Positions 1 to 8,992 of a DNA stretch of 64,000 nucleotides are shown one piece after another. The DNA lies in contig JAXGMN010000012.1 in NCBI GenBank assembly GCA_040768665.1, forward strand, positions 277,873 through 341,872, given 5' to 3'. The notes beneath the pieces are model-generated. The model saw only the letters and a list, made by a program, of their open reading frames with translations, was not told where the DNA came from and ran no database searches. The stretch is from JABWBD01 sp040768665. Its GTDB lineage: Bacteria; Planctomycetota; Planctomycetia; Pirellulales; Thermoguttaceae. A program made the translations under genes and the position numbers. Within the stretch, counting starts at the first letter, position 1; every line of letters starts with the position of its first letter.

Positions 1-2
1 TG

Positions 3-170
3 CGGAAGGAGCAGTTGCTGCGAGAGGCTGAGAGCCATATTGTCCAAATTGTCAAGGATCTGCGAAGACAGGAGGCTATCGAAGTTGTTGGGCCTGCCCT
101 GGGGGCAGATGTGATCATTTGTCCACATACCATTGTGGCCAATGCGCGATATGTCAAGACGGTTCTTTGA
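3..170 (+). CDS. 3' end of an unidentified protein (partial)
   Basis: An open frame enters from the left edge and runs 55 codons to a TGA at 168-170. The fragment begins RKEQLLREAESHIVQ and ends ANARYVKTVL. It has a helical charged start and a more hydrophobic VVGPALGADVIICPH stretch, which looks like real coding sequence. I do not recognise the family. The rest of the gene lies outside the window. Confidence 0.45.
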   Translation, partial: RKEQLLREAESHIVQIVKDLRRQEAIEVVGPALGADVIICPHTIVANARYVKTVL

Positions 171-268
171 GCTGAAACGGAGAGCATTGCGGGCTCGGAG
201 GGGGTTGGACAGGAAGATCGTGGTTGTCGATCAGCCTGGTTGCGATCGGGTTACCATGCAGACCGTGC

Positions 269-570
269 CTACCAAAACAAGCGTTGACGCCACTTTTCCG
301 GATCACGCGACGTGTGGAACACGCAATACACGGTCACCGTCTCGCCAGCGTACTCGTAGAACACTGCGTACGGAAACCGCCTGACTAATGCCCGACGATA
401 CCGCTCACAGACCACGGCGTGCATTTCCGGCGTCCGACAGATTCGTTCGATGCACGCGTCGACGCAACTGAAGAATTCTTCCCCTAAACCCCGGCGCGCT
501 GCTCGTACCAACCATATGCATCAGCAACATCTGCGCCGCTTCGGAGCGCAATCACAAGCTTAGCTTCCAT
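269..570 (-). pseudogene. ParE/RelE-type toxin, frameshifted
   Basis: Conceptually this is a RelE/ParE-superfamily toxin, normally an mRNA interferase or gyrase poison of about 95-100 residues. The first part (from ATG at 570; motif ADVADAYGWYEQRAG) is in one frame and stops at TAG near 486. The second part (LGEEFFSCVDACIERI, then RRALVRRFPYAVFYEY and CVFHTSRDPEKW) continues in another frame. Joined, they match the usual family order: AxWYE, GLGEEF, RRFPYxxxY, H.RRDPxxW. The break lies in a run of four G at about 489-494. A sequencing error is possible, but the antitoxin is also disrupted. Confidence 0.7.
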
Positions 571-789
571 CGCGGCTTCGCACTCTCGTTTGACTTCCTC
601 CCAAGAAAGCCCAGACGCGGGGTTACTCATCAGGTTGGCTTTTCGTTCGCGCCAATTCCTCCTTCTGCCACTCGTGGACAGGAATCCCGAGGGATTCGCC
701 GCCAAGTCATCCCAAAGATCCTCAACCAACTGCAGCTTTTCGGGCGGACTCAGATCGAAAACAGAAACGGCATTGGGCTCCATTGTCAT
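571..789 (-). pseudogene. Addiction-module antitoxin, frame-disrupted
   Basis: This sits immediately upstream of the toxin and resembles the short antitoxins of the 'putative addiction module component' family. The N-terminus (LSPPEKLQLVEDLWDDLA) and C-terminal part (RKANLMSNPASGLSWEEVKR) share one frame. The expected middle motif IPVHEWQKEELAR appears only in another frame at about 644-690, so two compensating indels are needed to restore the family sequence. No stop codon separates it from the toxin start, so the frame runs on into the toxin N-terminus. Likely a decaying module. Confidence 0.65.
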
Positions 790-1448
790 CCCTTGTGAAA
801 AATCGACCTGGTTCAGGACCGCGGACAGACAGACCTGATCTTACCGATTCTTTCACGTCCCGGTATCACCGTCAAGCCACACAATAGACGGGAAAGGGCA
901 ACAGCGACGAACGAGCGCGTTTGTGAGCAGCCGAGCGCGCTGACACGAGCAGGTGCACCCCGGCATCATCATACACGGTCAGCGGGCGCCTTTGTGCGAC
1001 ACTGCTGCTCCGAAAATGGTGAGTAAGCACGGTGGCGATGACCGATGCGGGGCCGGTGTTCCAGGTCTTCCGTCGCGAGGCGATCAACGACGGCAAGACG
1101 GGGAGAAGTCGCTGGCAGCGGTTGCACGGCAGACTACCTGACAGTCCAGACCAGCGACTCGATCCCGACGACTACGTTACGGAGAAGCCCTTGACTGCAC
1201 CTATTAGCATTAGAGCCGATCCCAAGACCTCGCGAGGAGAAGGGGACAGGCAAATCTTGCTCCGAAGACTCCGCAAAATGAGCCAGTCCCCGACGGTTTT
1301 GAGATAGGCTCGTAGTATTGCAGGACTCCTTTCGGCAATGGCGCCCACTTGACGGGCGCCGACGAGCGGCAGTACGATCGAGCAACGGTTGTGTGCCGTG
1401 ATGGTGGATTTCGTGCAAGTGCGAACAAACCTTGAAGAGGGGACTGCC
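790..1448. other. Intergenic region
   Basis: About 660 bases without a convincing gene. Short overlapping frames on both strands have no recognisable domains or ribosome binding sites. It contains one copy of the AGGAGAAGGGGACAGG palindromic repeat family (1221-1301). Confidence 0.5.
1221..1301. repeat. REP-like interspersed palindromic repeat, copy 1
   Basis: The core pairs GGGGACAGGC (from 1242) with GCCAGTCCCC (to 1291), around a CTCCGAAGACTCCGC centre. A close copy lies at 3187-3266, and the left end recurs at 17768. The GGGGACAG...CAGTCCCC arms are also inside the long hairpin at 28128-28292. Mobile or structural role unknown. Confidence 0.7.
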
Positions 1449-3065
1449 ATGCGATGGATCTTGACGCTCGCCGTTATGGCCCTAGGTGCTCTCTGCGGCT
1501 CTGCCGTGGCGGAGGGCTCGAAAGATTTACGCCCCAATATCCTGTTCATCATGGCGGATGACCTCGGCTGGGGCGATTTCCAGTGCTACAATCCGCAAGG
1601 CAAAGTGCCGACGCCCAATATCGACCGGTTGGCGCGCAACGGCATGCGATTCACCGATGCGCATACACCGGCCGCGTTGTGCGCGCCCACGCGCTACACG
1701 GTGGCTACCGGCAACTACACCTGGCGGGGGCGTGTCGCGGGCGGCACCTGGGGTTGGAACCAAACACCTCAATTTCTTCCCGGCCAGAAGACCGTTGGCC
1801 ACTTGTTGCAAGAGGCCGGCTATCGAACCGGGCTGTTTGGCAAACTCCACTTCGGCGGCGAGTTCGAATCGCAGGACGACGGGCGGCCCGACTTCACGAA
1901 ACCGATGAAGACGGGGCCGGTGCAATGGGGCTTCGACTATTCCTACGTATTGCTCGGCGGGCACCAGGCCCCGCCCTATCTGTTCTTCGAGAACAACCGG
2001 GTCGCCGGCGATGCCACGCAGGTCACGCAACTCCCGGCCGGCCCGCTCAACGGCGGGATCGTCCCGCGCGCCGGGCCCGGGCTGCCGGACTGGGACAGCC
2101 GGCAAGTCGGCCAGGCGCTGGTGGAAAAAGGACTGGCGTTCATCGATCAAGACGGCAATAAACCGTTCTACATCCATCTGTCCACCGACGGCGCGCACGG
2201 CCCCTACACTCCGCCCGAAACATTGCTGGGCATCCCGGTCAAGGGCCAGTCGAAGATGACTCCCAAAACGGACATGGCTTTTGAAGTCGATGTCGTAGTC
2301 GGCAAGTTCGTCGAGGGGCTGGAAAAGCGCGGGCTGATCGACCGGACGCTGATCGTCGTAACCAGCGATAACGGAGGCATCCCCGCGGACCGCGATCACG
2401 GCCACGACGCCGTCGGCGGCTTGCGCGGCGCGAAGTCGCAAATCTGGGAGGGCGGCCACCGCGTGCCGTTCGTCGTGCAATGGAAAGGCCACATCCCGGC
2501 CGGCACGGTCCGCCATCAGGTCATCGGCACACACGACATCGTTCCGACGTTCGTCGACCTGGCAGGCGGCCGGTTCGAGCCGGATCAGATGCTCGACAGC
2601 GTCAGCCTTGCGCCGGTGCTGCTTGACCGGCGCGGCGACGAGCAGCCGGTACGTCAGACCCTGTTGATCCAGAGCAGCCCGGGCCGCGACGCCCTGACCG
2701 AGCGCGATCCGGTGCTTCCGAAGCCGGCAAAGCGGGCAGGCAAGAGATCTTCGCAAGATCGCCAGGCGGCTCGGAACAAAGCCTTCAACGAGATTGCAAA
2801 GAAGGGGGCCAAGTCCGGCAGCGACGGCATGGCGCATGCCCTGCGCGAGGGCCCGTGGAAACTGGTGTTCGACATCGAACACGATGGACCGGCAGCGCTC
2901 TACAACCTCCCTGACGACCTGACCGAACAGAAGAACCTGATTGCGGATGCCGCACAGGCGGAGCGGATCCGACGGATGGAGAGAATCTACCGCGAGATCC
3001 GCAGTTCTCGGCGAAGTGTGCCCGTGGTCCAATCCGAGCTCAAGCGCAATACCCGGTCTCCTTGA
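1449..3065 (+). CDS. Exported sulfatase (formylglycine-dependent)
   Basis: A 538-residue type I sulfatase, predicted to remove sulfate esters from polysaccharides outside the cytoplasm. The ATG at 1449 follows GAAGAGGGG and begins a signal peptide (MRWILTLAVMALGALCG...AVAEG). Metal ligands appear in NILFIMADDLGWGD. The active-site CAPTR (Cys78, the CxPxR maturation motif converted to formylglycine) is followed by TVATG. TSDNGG and GGLRGAKSQIWEGG are further family signatures. It stands alone with no adjacent transporter; a maturation enzyme is not in the window. Substrate cannot be told from sequence. Confidence 0.92.
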   Translation: MRWILTLAVMALGALCGSAVAEGSKDLRPNILFIMADDLGWGDFQCYNPQGKVPTPNIDRLARNGMRFTDAHTPAALCAPTRYTVATGNYTWRGRVAGGTWGWNQTPQFLPGQKTVGHLLQEAGYRTGLFGKLHFGGEFESQDDGRPDFTKPMKTGPVQWGFDYSYVLLGGHQAPPYLFFENNRVAGDATQVTQLPAGPLNGGIVPRAGPGLPDWDSRQVGQALVEKGLAFIDQDGNKPFYIHLSTDGAHGPYTPPETLLGIPVKGQSKMTPKTDMAFEVDVVVGKFVEGLEKRGLIDRTLIVVTSDNGGIPADRDHGHDAVGGLRGAKSQIWEGGHRVPFVVQWKGHIPAGTVRHQVIGTHDIVPTFVDLAGGRFEPDQMLDSVSLAPVLLDRRGDEQPVRQTLLIQSSPGRDALTERDPVLPKPAKRAGKRSSQDRQAARNKAFNEIAKKGAKSGSDGMAHALREGPWKLVFDIEHDGPAALYNLPDDLTEQKNLIADAAQAERIRRMERIYREIRSSRRSVPVVQSELKRNTRSP

Positions 3066-3421
3066 CCCTGTTGGGACGGAGAGCGTGGCGGGCCCGGAGC
3101 GATGGGGTGAGGCGAGTCGCTTGTGCGGCCCTCGCGTACGCTTCGGGTTAGGATGGGGATGTGAATATCCGGGCTAGGGGCCTATCGCAAAACCGCGCGA
3201 GGAGAAGCGGACAGGCACATTTTGGTCCGAAGACTCCGCAAAAGAGCTAGTCCCCAACGGTTTTGCACAAATCTCGCCAGGCCCTTCCTGACAATGGCGT
3301 CAGCCTCTTTTAACTGCTGGCCTGGAAAAACAGGCTGCGGGTCCTGGAAAAGGCGACCGTTTGGGCACGCAAAATGCTCTTTCGCACGCAGGGCAAGGAA
3401 GTTGCGGTCGAGTGAAAGTCT
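3066..3421. other. Intergenic region with repeat
   Basis: About 356 bases with no convincing gene. It holds a REP-like element (3187-3266) and, before it, a GC-rich stretch (CTCGCGTACGCTTCGGGTTAG) resembling part of the palindrome at 49971-50034. Confidence 0.5.
3187..3266. repeat. REP-like interspersed palindromic repeat, copy 2
   Basis: Bounded by a 9-bp inverted repeat, GCAAAACCG (3187-3195) and CGGTTTTGC (3258-3266). Internally it shares GCGAGGAGAAG, GGACAGGCA, TCCGAAGACTCCGCAAAA and AGTCCCC with copy 1, about 2 kb away on the far side of the sulfatase gene. Confidence 0.75.
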
Positions 3422-3703
3422 ATGGTCAGGAACTTGGCGAGCGTGATGATAGGTGTGCTGTTGGCACTCGTTAGTGTGGAGGTGGACAGCTCGGTTCTTA
3501 AGCGGCGGGAACAGATTCCTCGAAAGCTCAATAGGAGTCCTATCCGACTCAAGGCGACAGAGTTGTGGCAGTGGCGCCGCTTTGAGAACGGCCGGGAGCA
3601 CGATGCTCCTGTCGACCGTTTGGAATACGAACGACGAGAAGCCGATTATCGGCCCTACCGCTACTACCCCATGCCGGACGACGTCTTTGGGTTCGGCAAG
3701 TAG
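3422..3703 (+). CDS. Small exported or membrane-anchored protein, unknown
   Basis: A 93-residue protein with one hydrophobic segment at the N-terminus (LASVMIGVLLALVSVEV) followed by a highly charged, Arg/Tyr-rich tail ending MPDDVFGFGK. No family recognised. Support comes from the clear Rho-independent terminator about 24 bases after the stop. The ribosome site (GAGTGAAAG) is weak, so the start is uncertain. Confidence 0.5.
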   Translation: MVRNLASVMIGVLLALVSVEVDSSVLKRREQIPRKLNRSPIRLKATELWQWRRFENGREHDAPVDRLEYERREADYRPYRYYPMPDDVFGFGK

Positions 3704-3726
3704 ATTGCGGCGCCGTTTTCGATAAG

Positions 3727-3763
3727 AGCAGGCCCGCCGGACATGGGTGCGAGCGGGCCTGCT
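3727..3763 (+). terminator. Rho-independent terminator
   Basis: AGCAGGCCCGC (3727-3737) pairs perfectly with GCGGGCCTGCT (3753-3763) around a 15-base loop, followed by TTCGTTT. It lies 24 bases after the stop of the 93-residue gene. Confidence 0.8.
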
Positions 3764-3995
3764 TTCGTTTATCGGAATGGCAAAGGTTGTCATGGTGCGG
3801 GCGATCGGCAGTTTTGGTGTGTATCGAGTGTTACTGCGGTCATTGGCCGTGATGCCGTCGAACGCGTTGGCAATTGGCGACCAAAGGCAGATTCCTGTTT
3901 AGTACACGGCCGCCGCGACCGCAAGCGTTCCCCTTAAGGCGTCTCCTGATAAGCAACAGGCGAAACATCTGATATGCGACACCCAAGATGGTCCT

Positions 3996-5228
3996 ATGAT
4001 GGACTATTCAGGCTATCCCCTTCCGTTTCGCTCAAGAGGTGCAGGAGCCATGCCTGGTCTTCGAGATGTATCCAGCAATGCGCAAGACATCGACACCAAA
4101 TCCATTCTCGCCGCCCTGATCGCCTTGAGGAAAGGCGATGCCTCGGTACGGCTCCCTGCCGATTGGACGGGAGTGGGTGGCAAGATCGCCGATGTGTTTA
4201 ACGAGATCGCCGAACTCAATGGACGCACTTCCCGAGAACTGGAGCGGCTCAGCCGAGTGGTCGGCAGAGAGGGTAAGCTGAACCAGCGCGGTTCCATCGG
4301 CGATGTGGAGGGCTTCTGGCGCGACTCCCTGGATTCGGTCAATGCCGTCATTGAGGACCTGGTGCACCCGATCAGCGAGACGGCTCGCGTCATCGGCGCG
4401 GTGGCTCAGGGCGATCTCTCCAAGAGTGTGGACCAGGAGATCGACGGCCGGCCGCTGCAAGGTGAATTCCTCCGCACTGCCAAGACGATCAACAAGATGG
4501 TCGAACAACTCGGGTCGTTTGCCAGCGAGGTGACCCGCGTGGCCCGCGAGGTGGGCACCGAGGGAAATCTCGGCGGCCAGGCGGACGTCAAGGGAGTTGC
4601 CGGCACTTGGAAAGACCTGACTGACAGCGTCAACTCGATGGCCGGCAATCTCACCAGCCAGGTCCGCAATATCGCTGACGTGACCAAGGCCGTGGCCACC
4701 GGCAACCTGTCGCGCAAGATCACGGTCGACGTCAAGGGCGAGATGCTGGAATTGAAGGACACGATTAACACCATGGTCGACCAGCTCAGTTCGATCGCGG
4801 ATCAGGCTGAGCCGCGGCGAGCGATACCCGTGGGACACGAGGACAAGAATATCTTTGACACCGACGATGCGTTGGCCAAGTGCTATGGCAACCGTGAAAT
4901 GATGTCGAGGATGATCGCGTTCTTTCTTACCGACTCAACCGATTTGCTGGCAAAAATGCGAACCGCACTGCGTAACCGCGACACTGAAGAAATCGCCAAC
5001 GCTGCCCACCGACTACGGGGAACCGTGCTCTACTTGGGCGCGAAGGCCGCCGTGGACGCGGCGAAGCGGACGGAACAGACGGGCAGATCCGGCGATTTGG
5101 CCGCCGCCGCCACGGCCGTCGAGCAACTCGAAGACGAAATCCGTCTCCTCGCAGAGGCAATTGTGGCCTCCGGAGAGGGGCAAGACGACGAAGATCCGAT
5201 GGTCCTTTCCTCACCGCTCGCACGGTAA
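3996..5228 (+). CDS. HAMP-array protein with C-terminal Hpt phosphotransfer domain
   Basis: A 410-residue soluble signalling protein. Residues about 35-270 are HAMP units of the kind found in long-array (Nik1-like) hybrid kinases: DLVHPISETARVIGAVAQGDLS, then the repeat around SQVRNIADVTKAVATGNLSRKI with VKGEMLELKDTINTMVDQL. After a short linker, residues about 285-395 form an Hpt domain (AKCYGNREMMSRMI...) with the phospho-acceptor His338 in AAHRLRG. The kinase, GAF and receiver domains that normally lie between such parts are absent. It may pass phosphate from the receivers of the hybrid kinase encoded next. The start could instead be Met19 (MPGLRD). Confidence 0.85.
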   Translation: MMDYSGYPLPFRSRGAGAMPGLRDVSSNAQDIDTKSILAALIALRKGDASVRLPADWTGVGGKIADVFNEIAELNGRTSRELERLSRVVGREGKLNQRGSIGDVEGFWRDSLDSVNAVIEDLVHPISETARVIGAVAQGDLSKSVDQEIDGRPLQGEFLRTAKTINKMVEQLGSFASEVTRVAREVGTEGNLGGQADVKGVAGTWKDLTDSVNSMAGNLTSQVRNIADVTKAVATGNLSRKITVDVKGEMLELKDTINTMVDQLSSIADQAEPRRAIPVGHEDKNIFDTDDALAKCYGNREMMSRMIAFFLTDSTDLLAKMRTALRNRDTEEIANAAHRLRGTVLYLGAKAAVDAAKRTEQTGRSGDLAAAATAVEQLEDEIRLLAEAIVASGEGQDDEDPMVLSSPLAR

Positions 5229-5550
5229 CGGAAGTGCCGTCGAGTGAAGACGCAAGACCAGGAATCTGGTGATACATGCGTCGGTAGCCCTGCCGGCAGG
5301 GGGGCAGCTCGCAGCAGCGAAACGTCCGGCTTGATGCCGACCTTGTACATCGCAGTCTCACAATGCCCGCGATTTCCGCGTGACATGCACTATGGCGAGT
5401 TGACGCGTTTAACACCGCCTCCAGGTTGCGGAATCGCTGAAATTCTGCGATATTTGCGGTGACAACCCTAGGCCGCCCGGCGGTGGTACTGTACGGCAGC
5501 AATCCTTCTTGGAACGGTCTGGGCGGAAGGAACGGGCAGGAAGCAGAACC
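5229..5550. other. Intergenic region
   Basis: 322 bases between the Hpt-protein stop and the hybrid kinase start. I see no gene, clear terminator or repeat. A promoter for the kinase may lie here. Confidence 0.4.
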
Positions 5551-8500
5551 ATGCCGGCGAAAAAAAAGAAGCAACTCGGCTCGTCCGAGTTTCGTACGGT
5601 TGCAGGCGAGGCGTTTCGGGGAGTGGTCAACAGCTCTGACACGGGCGAAAACACGCGATTCTGCGAGGGTCTCGCTGGCATTTGTCTCCCCGATAGTAAA
5701 GCCTTGCTAGCCATGCGCGAGCGATACCTGGCCACCGGCAACGACGAAGCTGGGGTCCGCCCCGTCGTGCTGGAGTCGTGGCAGCGGTGTCGAGCGCATG
5801 GCCTGAACCCGCGTGTCCTGTGCAGGCAGAGTCCCGATCGAGAGCTCCTCGCTGTGGCCCGCCGCGAGAGCCACGCTTTACTTTCCGCTGCCGAACCTCT
5901 GCTGGCGCTGGCGCACCAAACCCTCGCAGATCAGCCCCATTTGCTCGCCTTATCGGATGCAAACGCCCGTATCCTGCGACTCTGGACCGATCCTCTCACT
6001 CAAGGCGCGGGCAACGAGGCCTGCAATCTTTTCGAGGGCGCAAGCTGGAGCGAACGCGACGTGGGCTGTAACGGCATCGGCACGTGCCTGCACGTCGCGG
6101 AGCCGGTCATTCTTATCGGTCCAGAACACTTTCAGGAGGAGTACGTTGGTTGGACCTGCATTGGCGTCCCCTTGAAGACTTCGGACGGCTCGGTCATCGG
6201 AGCACTGGACCTGTCCGTTCCCAACCCTCACGTCCGCCCCCACACCTGGGGCTGGATTCTCTCGGTTGCCGCGACGATCGAGGTCGCAGTGGCAGCTCAG
6301 GACGGCGGCGACGCTCCGGCGCTGCTCCCGCCCGATTTGGCCAACCCGTTGAACACCGTGCGCGGCGTGTTGGACCTGCTGGTGCGGCAACTGCGGCTCT
6401 CTCCTCCCCACTCGCACTTTGTCGAAGAAGCCCGACGCGATCTCGACACGGCGGACCAGGGCCTGCGCCTGGCGATGAGCGCGCTGGCGCGTACCCAGCA
6501 GGAGCTTGTCCAGCAGCGCGAAGCCTTGGCTATGGATGTAACCGAGCGTAAGCTGGCCGAGGAGTCGCTGCGCGAGAGCGAGCGCAGGTTCCGAGAGGTG
6601 CTCGAGAATTCGCTCGATGCAGCCTACCGGCGCGATCTCCGAACGGACACCTATGACTATGTCAGCCCCGTAATCAAAAAAGTATTCGACATTGAACCGG
6701 ATGTCCTTCAGTCCATGTCGGTTGCGCAGCTTATCGCACGCATCCATCCTGACGATCGTGACGACGTAACAAGTGCAATTGAGAAAGGCATCGCGGCGGG
6801 GGCGGGCCGGGTCGAGTACCGATTCCAAGGAGACGACGGGCAATATCGTTGGCTTGCCGATCACTTCACCGTCCAGAAGGACCCGGACGGAAAGCCGATC
6901 TCCCGCGGCGGGATTGTGCGGGAGATCACCGAACTGCGGAAGGCACAGGACGCGCTGAAGGAAGACGACCGCCGCAAGGACGAATTCCTCGCCATGTTAG
7001 GTCACGAGTTGAGGAATCCACTGGCGGCGATCACCACCGGACTGCGGCTCCTGCGGTCTCCCAACGCCCAGCAGCACGAATGGGTCAAGGATTCGATCGA
7101 GCGCCAGACGAAGCAATTGGTCAGCCTGGTCGACGACCTCCTTGACATCTCTCGAATCACCCGCGGCAAGATCCAGTTGCGCTCCCAAATCATCGACCTG
7201 CGGACGATTGCCGACAGCGCTGCCGAATCCACGGCGGATCTCATGGCCGAAAAGAAGCATGCCTTCACAGTCTCTCGTCCCGAGCGGCCGCTCTGGACCT
7301 TGGGCGACCCCACGCGTTTACAGCAGATCATTGCCAATCTCCTGAACAACGCCGCCAAGTACACTCCTGACGGCGGGCGAATCGAACTGACCCTGGCTCG
7401 AGTGCACGACGAGGCCGTGATCACAGTCAAAGATAACGGAATAGGCATTCCGGCCGACATGCAGGAATCGATTTTCGAGCTGTTCGGCCAGGTCGATTCG
7501 GAGGCCCACCGCCCGCAGCAAGGCCTGGGCATCGGATTGAGCCTGGTAAAGAGGCTCGTCGGGCTTCATGGCGGACGGGTGAGTCTTGCCAGCGAAGGGC
7601 CCGGAAAAGGCACGGAGTTCACGGTGCGTTTGGCAATTGCCCAAGGAGCGGAGAACCTCGCGCACGATGCCCGGTCGCATGAACCGCCCGATGAGGAACC
7701 GCTCGACATCCTCGTCGTGGAGGACACCCGCGAAACGGCCCAGTTTCTGTCTGCGATTCTTCAGGACAAGGGCCACACGGTGCGCGTGGCGGAAACGGGA
7801 ACCCGAGCTACGGAGCTGGCTGCCGAACGACAGCCGGATCTCGTCCTCCTCGATATCGGCCTCCCAGACATCAGCGGCTATCAGGTGGCCGAAAAGCTTC
7901 GCAAGGAGCTCGGTTATCACCGTACGCTCATCCTAGCCGCGACCGGATATGGGCAGGAAAAAGACCGGCAGCGGTCCCGGCGGGCCGGCATCGATCATCA
8001 CCTCGTGAAGCCGATTGAATACGAAGCAGTCGCCGTGCTGGTGAGAGAGTGGCGGAGAACGCCTCGTGGCGGTCCGCTGCCGGATGGCCCAAGGCCATCC
8101 GCGGAAGCAAGCTCTCCGGGTCCCGTGAGATCCGCGAGAATTCTTATCATTGATGACACGCGTGCGATTGCCCGAATGATGCAACAAATGTTGCAGGCGG
8201 ATGGCTATCAGGCGGAAGTCGCGTTTGACGGTCCAAGCGGCGTTGAAGTGGCAGGGCGGTTTCGGCCGGACCTCGTCTTGTGCGACCTCAACCTGCCCGG
8301 GGCAAGCGGATTCGACGTCTTGAAAGCCCTGAAGTCCGACGCGGCTCTCAACGGTACTCTCGTCGCGGCGATGACCGGGTATGATGGAGACGAATACAGG
8401 GAGCGAACATCTGCGGCAGGCTTCGACGCTCACCTGGTGAAGCCCATCGAAATGGAGCAAATCCAAGATTTGATTCGCCGTCTGGAGTCGTCAACGGTTG

Positions 8501-8589
8501 TCTCCTCCGGATACGGCCCCGGAAGGAAAGGGAGGGCTCCGGGTCGAAGCTATCCGGCGGGCACACGGAAGAGAAGGCCAACGGCATAG
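5551..8589 (+). CDS. GAF-PAS hybrid sensor histidine kinase with two receiver domains
   Basis: A 1012-residue soluble hybrid kinase; no membrane segment is visible. The ATG at 5551 follows GCAGGAAG. An N-terminal GAF-type sensor resembles that of AcoR-like activators (VVLESWQRCRAHGLNP; CNLFEGASWSERDVGCNGIGT). A PAS/PAC domain follows at about 340-460, then HisKA with His485 (MLGHELRNPL), then HATPase (NLLNNAAKYTPDGG, VKDNGIGIP, GLGIGLSLVKRL). Two receivers follow, with phospho-acceptors Asp768 (LLDIGLP) and Asp912 (LCDLNLP), each with a C-terminal LVKP. It has no Hpt domain, while the upstream gene supplies one, suggesting a phosphorelay. The signal is unknown. Confidence 0.93.
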   Translation: MPAKKKKQLGSSEFRTVAGEAFRGVVNSSDTGENTRFCEGLAGICLPDSKALLAMRERYLATGNDEAGVRPVVLESWQRCRAHGLNPRVLCRQSPDRELLAVARRESHALLSAAEPLLALAHQTLADQPHLLALSDANARILRLWTDPLTQGAGNEACNLFEGASWSERDVGCNGIGTCLHVAEPVILIGPEHFQEEYVGWTCIGVPLKTSDGSVIGALDLSVPNPHVRPHTWGWILSVAATIEVAVAAQDGGDAPALLPPDLANPLNTVRGVLDLLVRQLRLSPPHSHFVEEARRDLDTADQGLRLAMSALARTQQELVQQREALAMDVTERKLAEESLRESERRFREVLENSLDAAYRRDLRTDTYDYVSPVIKKVFDIEPDVLQSMSVAQLIARIHPDDRDDVTSAIEKGIAAGAGRVEYRFQGDDGQYRWLADHFTVQKDPDGKPISRGGIVREITELRKAQDALKEDDRRKDEFLAMLGHELRNPLAAITTGLRLLRSPNAQQHEWVKDSIERQTKQLVSLVDDLLDISRITRGKIQLRSQIIDLRTIADSAAESTADLMAEKKHAFTVSRPERPLWTLGDPTRLQQIIANLLNNAAKYTPDGGRIELTLARVHDEAVITVKDNGIGIPADMQESIFELFGQVDSEAHRPQQGLGIGLSLVKRLVGLHGGRVSLASEGPGKGTEFTVRLAIAQGAENLAHDARSHEPPDEEPLDILVVEDTRETAQFLSAILQDKGHTVRVAETGTRATELAAERQPDLVLLDIGLPDISGYQVAEKLRKELGYHRTLILAATGYGQEKDRQRSRRAGIDHHLVKPIEYEAVAVLVREWRRTPRGGPLPDGPRPSAEASSPGPVRSARILIIDDTRAIARMMQQMLQADGYQAEVAFDGPSGVEVAGRFRPDLVLCDLNLPGASGFDVLKALKSDAALNGTLVAAMTGYDGDEYRERTSAAGFDAHLVKPIEMEQIQDLIRRLESSTVVSSGYGPGRKGRAPGRSYPAGTRKRRPTA

Positions 8590-8992
8590 CCCACCAGTGC
8601 GCTGGCCATCTCGATGGCAGCCAGTTCCATGCCGTCCGGCACGGGGCGCCCGTTGGTCATTCGCGCCTTATATGCTCCAAACGCGACCAGGCCTCGGACC
8701 TGAAGTTTGTCGCCAATAATCCGGGCGACTGGACGATGCACTGCCATATGGTCCACCATATGATGAATCACATGACGAGAAGCCGGCTACATCATGTGGC
8801 TGGCGTGAGATTGGAGTCTCCTTGGGGGTGACTCAAGAGTACCATCTCCATCTGACGGTCAAGCACTCGATGGCATGTTGAGCACATGGTAGCGAATGGA
8901 CTGAACAGAAGTGAACAAAGATAACAGAGATGATCTCTCTGTTACCTCTGTTCTCTCCTGTTCCATCAGATCGGCTTCCGGCAAAAGCTCGC
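8590..8992. other. Intergenic region with small palindrome
   Basis: About 400 bases between the kinase and the sulfur operon, which converge on it. It contains CATATGGT-CC-ACCATATG (8745-8762), 8-bp perfect arms. A 73-codon minus-strand frame (8550-8771) starts near it but overlaps the kinase 3' end and has no ribosome site, so I do not call it. Confidence 0.4.

Noticed and set aside
8550..8771. 73-residue minus-strand gene after the hybrid kinase
   Set aside because: Overlaps the kinase 3' end, lacks a ribosome site and shows no recognisable domain, though its composition is not impossible.
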